Origin: an uncultured Collinsella sp.
GTDB taxonomy: Bacteria; Actinomycetota; Coriobacteriia; Coriobacteriales; Coriobacteriaceae
Reading direction: 5' to 3'
DNA length: 64,000 nt
NCBI GenBank assembly: GCA_958408685.1
Contig: CATYLC010000002.1
Location: forward strand, 73,221 to 137,220
Below are positions 1 through 8,400 of this stretch, piece after piece. Within the stretch, counting starts at the first letter, position 1. Each line of letters starts with the position of its first letter. The notes under the pieces were generated by a model that saw nothing but the letters and a program-made list of their open reading frames with translations, made no database searches and was not told the origin of the DNA. The translations under genes and the position numbers were made by a program.

Positions 1-1744
1 AGGTGCCTTTCTCTGCCAGTGAATTCTTTGCAGGCTGTGTGCAGTCCTTGTCCGTGTAAATGGGGGTCTGCTTCTGGAAGTAGTAGTAGCGGTTGGTATC
101 GGCCGGCTCAAAGTTCGCAACCGTATCACCCAACGCACCGGTCTTCCACTTGTTTGCGTAGAAGCTCACGGTCTTGCTGCCATCGTCGGCAACGGTCGTA
201 TTCTTTTCGATGTAAGCCTTGAGCCCCGTGACCTCCTCAGGCGTAAATAGGTTGTCGAGCGCAACACTCTTCACGCTCGAAGCATACTTCACCTGGATGG
301 GCTTAACGTTGTCGACCGAAAGCTTGCCGTCTACGGTCTTAAAGTGGCTCAGCGGAATCAACGACGCAGGAATGTTAACCGTTACGATATCGCCCTTCTG
401 GGGATTGTCATCGCCGGCACGCTGCACGGTAATGAGCAGGTCTTTTGCCTTGCCGGTGAACTCGTAGGTGTCGGTATTGGTTTCTTTATTGACCGTTTTG
501 TCCGTCTTGGTAAACGGTGTGCCGTTGATGACGACTTCGGTAAATCCATCAACCTGCATAAAGTCGCCCAGCTCGTCGGTAAACGTGATGTAGCCGGACT
601 TGGTCTCGTCGTAGCCCTTATGGATTTCGGTCGGATAAGGCGCCTCCGATGTGATGGCCTGAGAGATGTCGTCGAAGACCTTCTTGAGCTCTTCGGCATT
701 GGTCGCCGACTTATAGTAGTCGGAGTTTTCCGCACGCGTTCCGTGAATATTCCATGCCGTGGCATTGGGGTAGTTGCTCGAAACGGCCTGCATGAACTTG
801 TTCTCTTTTTGGCTTTTTCCCGAATCCTGGATACCAGCGCTGGGGTCCGCGCCGTCAAAGATGCCGATAGTATAAACGGTGGCCTTGCCGTCCTTCATAT
901 TCTTAGCAGCTGTCACGGCAGCGTTAGCGACACCCGCATCGAATTTATTTTGCTTTGTTGGCGTACCGTCGGTAAAGAACACAATAATCTTCTTGGCGTC
1001 TTTGCGACCATAAGTGGTAGTGATTTTCTCGGCCAGCTCTAGGCCATAGTCGGCGCGCGTGGCGCCGGCAGGCTGAATTTTATTAATTGTATTCTTCTTG
1101 AGATCATCCGCATTGCTGCCGGAACAGTAGGTCAATTCTTTCATAACCTGGGTGTAATTGTAGGAGTACCCTCCGTCGCGATACATATTGTTGCCGATAT
1201 CGTTGGACTTCTTGCCCGCAAACTTAACAATGGCAACCCTATGCTGCCTATCGACGCCCTCGATGCTCTCATTTTGTTTTGCGATGGTATCGATAAAGCT
1301 GTTCGCAGCGTTCTTCAGTGCATCGATACGCTTGGTGCGATCTCCGCCACCCATAGGATCATCCATCGAGCCAGATGCATCCAGCACCATCACGATGTCG
1401 AGCGGCGTAGTAACCGTCACGGTTGAATTAGACGTCGAGGACATGGCCGAAAGCGTGGTCAGAAAATCCGACTCTTCGTTTTCCTCAGTTGCCTCGACCG
1501 TCTTGTCGGTCCAGATTCGGCCGACATTTTGAGTCGTTACTTTATTACCGTTGTGACCGGCCGCCCAGATTTCCCAGCGTCCGCTGGTGTCGGGATCGAC
1601 GACGACCTTTCCGCTCATTGTCGGTCCGTCCATTCCGGTACTGGACCTGGCGTTGGCCTCGGGCAGCATGGCAAATGCTGCAGCCGGCAATACCAGCACT
1701 ACGGCCAGTATCACCGCCAAGAGACCCCTCGTGTACTTACTCAT
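1..1744 (-). CDS. Secreted von Willebrand factor A domain surface protein (partial, 3' end outside window)
   Basis: The frame stays open from ATG at 1744 to the window edge (about 581 residues visible), so the C-terminus is missing. Residues 1-31 form a signal peptide: a short basic start, a hydrophobic stretch, and an Ala-x-Ala-type site near residue 32. A vWA domain follows from about residue 114. Its MIDAS motif DASGSM (about 122-127) and a later FFTDGTPT segment are both visible. Metal-dependent adhesion is the family role. After the vWA domain the sequence is beta-rich and ends in the window before any anchor. Pilus-type or LPXTG-anchored adhesins have this design, but the sorting signal cannot be seen here. 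An RBS (GGGAG) lies 5 nt before the start. A class B sortase lies elsewhere in the window (46940-47938), with no evidence that they are partners. Confidence 0.85.
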   Translation of the reverse strand, partial: MSKYTRGLLAVILAVVLVLPAAAFAMLPEANARSSTGMDGPTMSGKVVVDPDTSGRWEIWAAGHNGNKVTTQNVGRIWTDKTVEATEENEESDFLTTLSAMSSTSNSTVTVTTPLDIVMVLDASGSMDDPMGGGDRTKRIDALKNAANSFIDTIAKQNESIEGVDRQHRVAIVKFAGKKSNDIGNNMYRDGGYSYNYTQVMKELTYCSGSNADDLKKNTINKIQPAGATRADYGLELAEKITTTYGRKDAKKIIVFFTDGTPTKQNKFDAGVANAAVTAAKNMKDGKATVYTIGIFDGADPSAGIQDSGKSQKENKFMQAVSSNYPNATAWNIHGTRAENSDYYKSATNAEELKKVFDDISQAITSEAPYPTEIHKGYDETKSGYITFTDELGDFMQVDGFTEVVINGTPFTKTDKTVNKETNTDTYEFTGKAKDLLITVQRAGDDNPQKGDIVTVNIPASLIPLSHFKTVDGKLSVDNVKPIQVKYASSVKSVALDNLFTPEEVTGLKAYIEKNTTVADDGSKTVSFYANKWKTGALGDTVANFEPADTNRYYYFQKQTPIYTDKDCTQPAKNSLAEKGT

Positions 1745-1845
1745 CGCGTCTCCCTTCTCGCGGTCTCAGACCTTGCATCAGCCTAAAGTTACGAAATGAG
1801 ACACAATTAGGGCAGGTGACACATGTTCCAGATTCGGTTTTGAGC

Positions 1846-1863
1846 GTGAGACAAATGTCTCAC
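1846..1863. promoter_or_regulatory. Candidate operator upstream of the vWA gene
   Basis: GTGAGACA-AA-TGTCTCAC is a perfect 18-bp palindrome about 100 bp upstream of the vWA start. Additional TGAGACA half-sites lie at 1797-1803 and 1870-1876. Clustered half-sites around a perfect palindrome suggest a transcription factor site. The regulator is unknown. Confidence 0.4.
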
Positions 1864-1926
1864 CAAAGTTGAGACACGGCGTTTTAGCAGGAAAACGGGT
1901 GCGACTCAAGATGGACGGGGCAAAAG

Positions 1927-1955
1927 AACCCGTTTTCCTCCGTCCCCGGGGGATC
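1927..1955. repeat. Dispersed 25-30 bp repeat, copy 1
   Basis: CCCGTTTTCCTCCGTCCCC followed by GGGGGATC. The same motif recurs at 2164-2194 and, inverted, at 17377-17401. The sequence between genes at 1745-2462 otherwise holds only the palindromic elements and the terminator listed separately. Confidence 0.5.
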
Positions 1956-1980
1956 TATTGGTGGTGCTCGCCACGAAACT

Positions 1981-2118
1981 GGCCTATCTACTATGTTTAG
2001 TCCGGTACCTCCGACCATAACCGCGTTTCATGAAAAACCGCAGGCGTTCTACCTGCGGCTTTCATTTCGCATTACTTGCCGTGGTCGAGGACTGCCGCCT
2101 AAACGTAGTAGATGGGCC
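1981..2118. repeat. Structured palindromic element, copy 1
   Basis: The outer arms (1981-2000 and 2099-2118) pair as GGCC(T/C)ATCTACTA(T/C)GTTTAG. The core contains a second stem, CCGCAGG (2038-2044) with CCTGCGG (2052-2058), preceded by TGAAAAA. The core closely resembles that of the element at 2223-2376, but the outer arms have a different sequence. No ORF here is convincing. Confidence 0.6.
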
Positions 2119-2163
2119 CCTTTCGTGGCAGACGGGTCACGCGGCGGCCCTCGCGAGGCCAAA

Positions 2164-2194
2164 ATGATCCGTTTCCCTCTGTCCACGGGAGATC
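2164..2194. repeat. Dispersed 25-30 bp repeat, copy 2
   Basis: ATGATCCGTTTCCCTCTGTC, then CACGGGAGATC. It is related to 1927-1955 and to the reverse complement of 17377-17401. Confidence 0.5.
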
Positions 2195-2222
2195 AAGGGC
2201 TGTTACGGATATGGTGTCATTT

Positions 2223-2376
2223 CAAAACTATGCCGGATTACGGGGCTAATGTCGGGACCCTTATCCATACCTCCATTTTTTGAAAAACGGCAGGCTATCT
2301 ACCTGTGGTTTTATTTTTGCGATTTTCCGTATGGTCGGAGGTTCGCTATCCAGCCCCGTAATCCGGCATAGTTTTG
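2223..2376. repeat. Structured palindromic element, copy 2
   Basis: The outer arms (2223-2247 and 2352-2376) are long, nearly perfect inverted repeats containing ATGCCGGATTACGGGGCT. The core at 2281-2340 (TGAAAAACGGCAGG...CTACCTG) is homologous to copy 1. Arms differ between the copies, yet each copy keeps its own pairing. Confidence 0.6.
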
Positions 2377-2407
2377 TTCGCGACGGCACAACCGCGCGTT
2401 TAAGCGC

Positions 2408-2441
2408 GGGGCCGGTGGGGCATTCTTGCCCCACCGGCCCC
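2408..2441 (-). terminator. Strong hairpin after the hydrogenase operon
   Basis: A perfect 13-bp stem (GGGGCCGGTGGGG with CCCCACCGGCCCC) encloses an 8-nt loop. It starts 22 bp beyond the stop codon of the last ech gene. No strong T-tract follows on the minus strand, so it may be a terminator or an mRNA-stabilising hairpin. Confidence 0.55.
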
Positions 2442-2462
2442 TATTCCAGCTCTGTTCCAGCG

Positions 2463-2804
2463 CTATTCCGGCTTGGTTTCTACCGTGGGAGTCTTGTCCG
2501 CTGCGACTGGGGTGCGAGCGGTGTCCATAGTCAGGCAGTGTTTAGGACAGCTTTCGATGCACTCGCCGCACACCACGCAGGCATACGGGTCGATCGACCA
2601 CGTTCCACCCTTGCGATCGACCGAGAGTGCGCCCGCCGGGCAGCGACGCGCGCACATGCCGCAGCAGATACACACGTCCATGTCGTTGACGATATGCCCG
2701 CGCAAGCGCTCGGGTGCCGCGAGCTTCTCCTGTGGATAGCACACCGTTACCGGCTGCTTGACCATAGAGCCCAAGGCCGTCTTGGCAAATGTCAGTAAAC
2801 TCAT
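2463..2804 (-). CDS. echF: Ech-type hydrogenase ferredoxin-like subunit EchF (2x[4Fe-4S])
   Basis: 113 residues. Two typical [4Fe-4S] motifs are visible: CICCGMCARRCP and CVVCGECIESCP. This matches the NuoI/HycF/EchF family, which carries electrons from soluble ferredoxin towards the small subunit of a membrane-bound [NiFe] hydrogenase. It is the last gene of the six-subunit operon, 7 bp after echE. The tail after the second cluster is short and has no extra domain. Family assignment is firm; the exact electron donor (ferredoxin) is inferred from the Ech context. Confidence 0.9.
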   Translation of the reverse strand: MSLLTFAKTALGSMVKQPVTVCYPQEKLAAPERLRGHIVNDMDVCICCGMCARRCPAGALSVDRKGGTWSIDPYACVVCGECIESCPKHCLTMDTARTPVAADKTPTVETKPE

Positions 2805-2811
2805 GCCGCGC

Positions 2812-3900
2812 CTACCTTTCCGTGCAGCTAATGCAGGGGTCGATGGTCAGGATAATCATGGGCACGTTGGCAAGGAGCACGCCCTGCAGTGCATGCGTCA
2901 GACCCGCCAGGTTCTGCGACGTCGGCGTGCGCACGCGAAAACGGTCCAGGTTCTTGGTGCCATTGCCGCGCACATAGTAATACGCCTCGCCGCGCGGCTG
3001 CTCAATCACAACCTCGCCACGCGCGCCGTCGGCCGGCGTAAGCTTGGTGCGCCCGCCGATTCCGTCGTGCGGAATCTTGCCCACAAGCTCCTTGATGATG
3101 TCCATGGCCTGCGTGACCTCGGCACAACGCACCTGGCAGCGGGCATAGCAGTCGCCATCGCTAGCAACAATAGGCTCAAACGCGGCCAGATCCGCATAGG
3201 CACCGTCGCCAAACATGCGCACGTCGTAATCCACGCCCGAGGCACGACCGAACGGGCCGACCATCGAAAGCTCCAGCGCATCTTTCTTGCTGATCACGCC
3301 CACGCCATGCAAGCGCTCGCCGCAGCTATTGTCGTCCAAAAACGTATGCACCAGGGCCTCGTAGTCAGGACGCATGGCATCGAGCGTCTGGACAATACCC
3401 GCCAGCTCGGAGTCCTCGATATCGTGCTTAAGGCCGCCGATCTCGTTAATCGACAGAATCACGCGGCCACCGCACGTGCTCTCAAAGATCTTGAGAATCT
3501 GCTCGCGCAGGGTCCACGACCGATAGAACAGCGCCTCGAAGCCAAAGGCGTCGGCGAGCAGGCCCAGCCACAGCAGATGTGAGTGGATGCGCGAAAGCTC
3601 GTGCAAAATGGTGCGGATATACTGCACGCGGCCGGGCACCTCGATGCCGAGCATGCGCTCACAGGCGCTGGCATAGCCGCAGCTGTGACCCACGGCGCAG
3701 ATGCCGCAGATGCGCTCGGCGATGTAGCCAAACTGATGCATGTCGCGCTTTTCGGTGAGCTTCTCGAGCCCGCGGTGCACAAAGCCGATCTGCGGAATCG
3801 CCTCGATGACGCGGTCGTCCTCGATTACCAGGTCCAGATGAAGCGGCTCGGGCAGCACCGGGTGCTGCGGGCCAAACGGAATAACGGAGCGATGTGCCAT
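2812..3900 (-). CDS. echE: [NiFe] hydrogenase large subunit, group 4 Ech type (EchE)
   Basis: 362 residues, related to NuoD/HycE. The N-terminal nickel motif RICGICAVGH and the C-terminal motif DPCISCTER are both intact, giving the four cysteines that hold the Ni-Fe site. A true hydrogenase is therefore more likely than a complex I relative. The protein ends at the Arg of DPCxxCxxR, so no C-terminal peptide remains to be removed by a maturation protease. HycE-type enzymes have such a tail. Spacing to echD is 5 bp and to echF 7 bp, so the genes are probably translationally linked. Maturation genes (hypA-F) are not in the window. Confidence 0.93.
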   Translation of the reverse strand: MAHRSVIPFGPQHPVLPEPLHLDLVIEDDRVIEAIPQIGFVHRGLEKLTEKRDMHQFGYIAERICGICAVGHSCGYASACERMLGIEVPGRVQYIRTILHELSRIHSHLLWLGLLADAFGFEALFYRSWTLREQILKIFESTCGGRVILSINEIGGLKHDIEDSELAGIVQTLDAMRPDYEALVHTFLDDNSCGERLHGVGVISKKDALELSMVGPFGRASGVDYDVRMFGDGAYADLAAFEPIVASDGDCYARCQVRCAEVTQAMDIIKELVGKIPHDGIGGRTKLTPADGARGEVVIEQPRGEAYYYVRGNGTKNLDRFRVRTPTSQNLAGLTHALQGVLLANVPMIILTIDPCISCTER

Positions 3901-3905
3901 GGACC

Positions 3906-4622
3906 TTACGCCTCCTTTTTCTGCCTGTCGCGGGCGGCCTTGGCGGCAAGCGCCACGCGGACCTTGGCCGCTTTCTCGGGATCCATGGCAGCGAGCTTTG
4001 CCTCCATCTCGGCAGCCTTGAGCGCGGCCTTCGCAGCAGCTTCATCGTGCTGAGCATCGGAGCCGATAGCCGCAGCGGGCTGAGCAGCGGCGCCCGCGGC
4101 GTCGCCGGCGCCTGCAACGCCCTCCCCCGCAGTGGCCGCGGCAGCGGCGGCCTTTTCGGCCGCGGCTTTGCGCGCCTTGGCCTCGGCAGCCGCGCGGACC
4201 TTCATGGCCTTCTCGCGCGCGGCCTTCACCTCGGGCGTGATAACGCTCATGGGCTCGGCAGTCGAAACCTGGTAGAAAAAGCCCTTAAAGTCAATCTGCA
4301 TGTCGGTGATGGCAAGCCCAAACAGATCATGGGCTTCGTTTTCAAACGGGAATACCGCCGGATAATACGAGCTGATGGACGGAATCTCCTGGTACCGGCC
4401 GATGCCCTCGACTACCAGGTTCTCAATCGCATAGTTGCCGTCCTGCGCGATATGCTCCCGTGCAGCACGAACGTCGATAAACGTATAGACCAAGCGATAC
4501 GTGCCGTCGTCGAAATTGCGCTCGGCGTGCATTTGCACAAAGCGCGCGCCGACGCCCTTGAGCGCCTGGACATGCGACAGGAGCTCGTCGATCCCGACGG
4601 TGGCATAGATAGCCTTTTGCAT
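3906..4622 (-). CDS. echD: Ech hydrogenase NuoC-like subunit (EchD) with Ala/Lys-rich tail
   Basis: 238 residues. The first ~115 residues match the 30-kDa NuoC/EchD family (YRLVYTFIDV, IPSISSYYPAVFPFENEAHDLFG), which docks the hydrogenase module to the membrane arm. Residues ~130-238 are a low-complexity Ala/Lys/Glu/Arg tail likely to form a long charged helix; ordinary EchD lacks this. The start codon overlaps the echC stop (TAATG), indicating coupled translation. The tail's role is unknown. Confidence 0.88.
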   Translation of the reverse strand: MQKAIYATVGIDELLSHVQALKGVGARFVQMHAERNFDDGTYRLVYTFIDVRAAREHIAQDGNYAIENLVVEGIGRYQEIPSISSYYPAVFPFENEAHDLFGLAITDMQIDFKGFFYQVSTAEPMSVITPEVKAAREKAMKVRAAAEAKARKAAAEKAAAAAATAGEGVAGAGDAAGAAAQPAAAIGSDAQHDEAAAKAALKAAEMEAKLAAMDPEKAAKVRVALAAKAARDRQKKEA

Positions 4623-5221
4623 TACTCGGCCTCCTTTGCAGCGGCGGGTGCGGCGGACCTGGTGGACACGTTGGCCTCGTCACCGTCACCGGCACCGTCA
4701 GCCCCGGCCCCCGCGGCCACAAACCCGTCCTCGCCCAGCTCAACGCCACCGTCCCAGGTAGCGGCACCGCCTACGGTGAGCGGATCGCCACCGGCGCGCA
4801 TCACGGCCTCCTTCTGGTCCAGGATGCCGCACGCCTCCACGATGGCATCGATCACCGTCTCGGGGCGAATGGCGCACCCAGGCGCGTACACGTCTACGGG
4901 AATCGCGCGGTCCACGCCGCCGATCACGTTGTAGGCATCGCGGAACACGCCGCCCGAACACGCGCAGATACCGCAGGCCACCACACACTTGGGCTCGAGC
5001 ATCTGGTTGTAGATCTGGCGCACGACGGGCAGGTTCTGGGCATTGACCGACCCCGTCACCAAAAAGATGTCCGCATGCTTGGGGTTGCCGGTGTTGACCA
5101 CGCCAAACCGCTCCGCATCGAACAGCGGAGTGAGCGAGGCCAGCACCTCGATATCGCATCCGTTGCAGCTCGAGCCGTCGTAATGAATAACCCACGGCGA
5201 GCGCGACATTTTATGATCCAT
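4622..5221 (-). CDS. echC: [NiFe] hydrogenase small subunit, Ech type (EchC)
   Basis: 199 residues, NuoB/HycG/EchC family. Cysteines for the proximal [4Fe-4S] cluster are visible in SSCNGCDIE, VACGICACSGG and YAPGCAIRPE. The subunit passes electrons from EchF to the Ni-Fe site in EchE. An RBS (GGAGG) precedes the ATG. The last ~45 residues are Ala/Gly/Asp-rich and probably flexible. Confidence 0.92.
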   Translation of the reverse strand: MDHKMSRSPWVIHYDGSSCNGCDIEVLASLTPLFDAERFGVVNTGNPKHADIFLVTGSVNAQNLPVVRQIYNQMLEPKCVVACGICACSGGVFRDAYNVIGGVDRAIPVDVYAPGCAIRPETVIDAIVEACGILDQKEAVMRAGGDPLTVGGAATWDGGVELGEDGFVAAGAGADGAGDGDEANVSTRSAAPAAAKEAE

Positions 5222-5233
5222 GGATGCCGCCTC

Positions 5234-8116
5234 CTAAATAAACACGTCGACGAGGATGGGCATAAGGTTGAGCAGGCCAAGCACCAGCGCCACGCCCCAT
5301 CCGAGCCTAAAGCAGCTGCGCCAGGTGCTGCGTGCGAAGGTGTTGTCGATAAGCACCTCGACAAAGTACGTCGCAGCCATCACGACCAGGGCGACCACCC
5401 AGCTCACCGGGTTGTCCCAAACAAAGAACATGCCCACCCACATCAAAAACAGTACGGTCTCGCACCAGTGCATAAGGGTCATCTTGGCCAGCGTGCCGCC
5501 GCTCATCTCGGTAGCGACGCCCTGGACAATCTCCTGATGCGCGTGATGCGAGTACGAAAGATCGAACGGCGACTTGCGCAGCTTGATGGTAAGCACCGCA
5601 AGCAGCGCAAGGAAAATGGGCGCGCTGTACACGATGATGGGGGCCGACTGCCCCGTCACGACGATGGAATCAAAGCTATCGGTGGCAAGATACAGGCCCA
5701 CGCTCATCAGCAGAACGGCGGGCTCGTAGCTCATAACCTGCAGCAGCTCGCGGTCGGCGCCGACTTGGGCAAACGGGCTTTGCGTCGAGGCGGACGCCAG
5801 CACCACAAAGATCGCGGCGAGCGTCACCATAAAGGCGCACAACATCGTGTTGGAACCCGACACAAAGATGCCGCCGCCCACCACGGTAAAGATGAGCGCG
5901 CACGCCATGTAGGTATCGTCCATGGTGTTTACGCTGGCGGGAGCCTTGCGCAGCAGCTTGGCAACGTCGTAGAACGGTTGCAGCAGGCGCGGACCCACGC
6001 GGCCCTGCATGCGGGCCGAAAGTTTGCGGTCAACGCCGTCGATCAGGCCGCCCACAAGCGGCGCAATCAGGGCAAACGCCACGGTGCCAATAAATATGCC
6101 CACGACGCCCGAGCCTTCGAAATACTTGCCGCGCAGCACCGAGGGCGCGCTCATGGCAAGCCGCTCGGGCCCAATCCACGCGCAACACAGCAGCGCAAAC
6201 AAGATAATGCTGCAGCACACGACGCTACCCGCGGGGCCAATACGCTTCTCGCCAAGGGCGTCCTCCGAGTACCAATTGCGCTTTTCGGCCTTCACCTCGT
6301 GTCCCATCGAGCCGCGGAAATGGCGATATTTGTCGGTTCCCACACCCGAAAGGTACACGTTGACGTGCGGCTTATTGCTCACGCGGAACGACGTCAGCAG
6401 CACCACGGCGATAAACGCCACGATAACCACCATCAGATACATGGCGTCCTTGCCAATAACGTACGGCACGCGGCCAAACACCATGGCGAGGTAGGGCGAC
6501 ACCAGACCGCTCGAGATAACCGGGAACGCCACGCAGCACAGAATCAGCAGCGCGGCGATGGTGTTGAGCGCCATCCATTCGGTCTTATGGACATTGACCT
6601 CAACGTTTTGAGCCGTGGGGTCGACGCCCGAAAGCTTGGCAAGCCATTTGCCCCAGAAGAAGAACGTCGCGGCCGAGCCAAAGGCAAGCACCATGATCAT
6701 GAGAACGTTGCCGGTCTGCGCGAACGCCACCAGGGCGCCCCACTTGGACACGAGCATGCCAAACGGCGCCACAAACATGCCCATAATGCCCAGCATCATC
6801 AGACGCGTCAGGTGCGGCATGCGGCTGAACAGACCGTCCATGTCCTCGATATTGCGGCTGCCGATATGATGCTCGGCCGTGCCCACGCACAGGAACAGCA
6901 GCGACTTTGCCACCGTATGGAACAAGATCAGAAAGATGGCGGCCCACACGGCCTCGGGCGCGCCGACACCCAGGCAGGCACTGATGAGGCCCAGGTTGGA
7001 GATGGTGGAGTACGCGAGCACGCGCTTGGCGTTACTCTGCGAGATGGCCATGAGGGCAGCGAGCAAAAACGTGATGGCACCCACACTCGTGACCATAAAG
7101 CCGGTCACGGGATAGATGGCATAGAGCGGGCTCAGCTTAACCATCAGGAACACGCCGGCCTTGACCATGGTGGACGAGTGCAGCAGGGCGCTCGTGGGCG
7201 TGGGGGCAACCATGGCACCCAACAGCCAAGTGTGGAACGGCATCTGTGCGGCCTTGGTGAGTGCGGCGAGCGACAGCAGAACGACCGGCATCACCAGCAG
7301 CGCGGATTGCGCGGTTCCGGCGCCGGAAAGCTCGATCATGCCCGAGATGGTCAACGGCATGCCGTTGACGTGCAGGAACATAAGGCCCGCCAAAAACGCG
7401 ATGCCGCCCAGCATGTTCAGGATGATCTGGGTGAAGGCGTTTTTAATGGCCTCGGGCGTGCGCGTGTAGCCAATCATGAGGAACGAGCACACGGTGGTGA
7501 TTTCCCAGCCACAGAACAGCCACTCAAGGTTGTCGCTCGTCACGATGACGAACATGGCCGAGAGGAATAGGAACATGAGCGCCAGGAACTGCGGGCGTCG
7601 ATCGGGCGCGGTCTGCCCGCGCAGCGCGGCCTTGTGCTCGTCATGGGCCTGGAAGTCCTTCATGTAGCCCAGGGCATACACACAGATTAGGCTGCCGACG
7701 ATGCCGACGGCGAGGACCATGATCACGCTCATGTAATCCAGGTAGAGCGGCGTTGCGGTGACAGCCTCGGCCGCAGGCAGCGTCATGACAGCAAAGGTAA
7801 CGGAGCCCACCAACTGGACTATGCCGAGCACCGTGGTAAGCACGCTCTTATATTTGTGCGCGTTGTACAGGATGACGGCGCACAGAATTACGTCGATGAC
7901 GGAGCTGATGATCGAGAGCACATGCGAGGTGCCGGGGGCAACCTCAAAGCTCTGCGGACCCGTGCCAAAAAACATGACGGCGACTACAACTGTCACCGCC
8001 ATGATAATGCCGGAGCCCATGAGCCCCACCGCATCGCGGGCGCGGTCACCGCGCGCGAGCAACATGCCCAGCGCCGGTACCAGCGGAAACAGGGTAAGGA
8101 AATACAGTAGCGTCAT
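5234..8116 (-). CDS. echA-echB: Fused Ech hydrogenase membrane subunits EchA-EchB (NuoL-like + NuoH-like)
   Basis: 960 residues in one uninterrupted frame. Residues ~1-500 are a multi-spanning NuoL/Mrp-antiporter-type proton channel; HSSTMVKAGVF (~310) and GWEITTVCSF are visible. After a junction around residues 600-650, the rest is NuoH/EchB-like, with GVDRKLSARMQGRVGPRLLQ near residue 685. NuoL pumps ions and NuoH links the pump to the hydrogenase module. In other Ech operons these are two genes; here no stop or restart is visible. It is the first gene of the operon. The RBS GGGGGAG lies 7 nt before the ATG at 8116. Confidence 0.88.
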   Translation of the reverse strand: MTLLYFLTLFPLVPALGMLLARGDRARDAVGLMGSGIIMAVTVVVAVMFFGTGPQSFEVAPGTSHVLSIISSVIDVILCAVILYNAHKYKSVLTTVLGIVQLVGSVTFAVMTLPAAEAVTATPLYLDYMSVIMVLAVGIVGSLICVYALGYMKDFQAHDEHKAALRGQTAPDRRPQFLALMFLFLSAMFVIVTSDNLEWLFCGWEITTVCSFLMIGYTRTPEAIKNAFTQIILNMLGGIAFLAGLMFLHVNGMPLTISGMIELSGAGTAQSALLVMPVVLLSLAALTKAAQMPFHTWLLGAMVAPTPTSALLHSSTMVKAGVFLMVKLSPLYAIYPVTGFMVTSVGAITFLLAALMAISQSNAKRVLAYSTISNLGLISACLGVGAPEAVWAAIFLILFHTVAKSLLFLCVGTAEHHIGSRNIEDMDGLFSRMPHLTRLMMLGIMGMFVAPFGMLVSKWGALVAFAQTGNVLMIMVLAFGSAATFFFWGKWLAKLSGVDPTAQNVEVNVHKTEWMALNTIAALLILCCVAFPVISSGLVSPYLAMVFGRVPYVIGKDAMYLMVVIVAFIAVVLLTSFRVSNKPHVNVYLSGVGTDKYRHFRGSMGHEVKAEKRNWYSEDALGEKRIGPAGSVVCCSIILFALLCCAWIGPERLAMSAPSVLRGKYFEGSGVVGIFIGTVAFALIAPLVGGLIDGVDRKLSARMQGRVGPRLLQPFYDVAKLLRKAPASVNTMDDTYMACALIFTVVGGGIFVSGSNTMLCAFMVTLAAIFVVLASASTQSPFAQVGADRELLQVMSYEPAVLLMSVGLYLATDSFDSIVVTGQSAPIIVYSAPIFLALLAVLTIKLRKSPFDLSYSHHAHQEIVQGVATEMSGGTLAKMTLMHWCETVLFLMWVGMFFVWDNPVSWVVALVVMAATYFVEVLIDNTFARSTWRSCFRLGWGVALVLGLLNLMPILVDVFI

Positions 8117-8365
8117 ACCATCGCTCCCCCATGCAAAAACGCTGCAATTGTTTAACGTTATAGCTCAGTTGAGGAGCAACGGCGGCAGGTTTTCGGTCAA
8201 CTGGGGAGTTTTAGGCGTACAGGGTAAGGAGTCTGTCCGCACTGGAGTAGAGGGTGACGTTTCCTTACCGCAGCGACGGGCGCGCGGGCCACTGTGTGCG
8301 GTTTATTGGCCACGTTGAAGGATGTCCCGATAGGCTCGCGGCGGTTCGAAAAGTTGGCGCGGCAA
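8117..8365. other. Intergenic region upstream of the hydrogenase operon
   Basis: No convincing gene. It should hold the ech promoter, but I see no clear -35/-10 pair. Two similar tracts, AACTGGGGAGTTTTAGG and CAGTTGAGGAG, lie at 8165-8217. Confidence 0.3.
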
Positions 8366-8388
8366 GAAAAATGCGCCTCGTGGGCGCA
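8366..8388 (-). terminator. Rho-independent terminator after the HTH gene
   Basis: On the minus strand a stem TGCGCC/GGCGCA with a 5-nt loop is followed by TTTTTC. It lies 13 bp after the stop of the gene at 8401. Confidence 0.75.
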
Positions 8389-8400
8389 CCATCCCGTTCG

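Noticed and set aside
1797..1876. Relation between TGAGACA operator and the array boxes (which start GTCTCA)
   Set aside because: Only 6-7 shared bases; the spacing pattern is different, so the similarity is probably chance.
5075..7570. Very long plus-strand frame opposite the hydrogenase operon
   Set aside because: It is the reverse shadow of the GC-rich echA-echB gene; composition is His/Arg-rich and unlike any protein.
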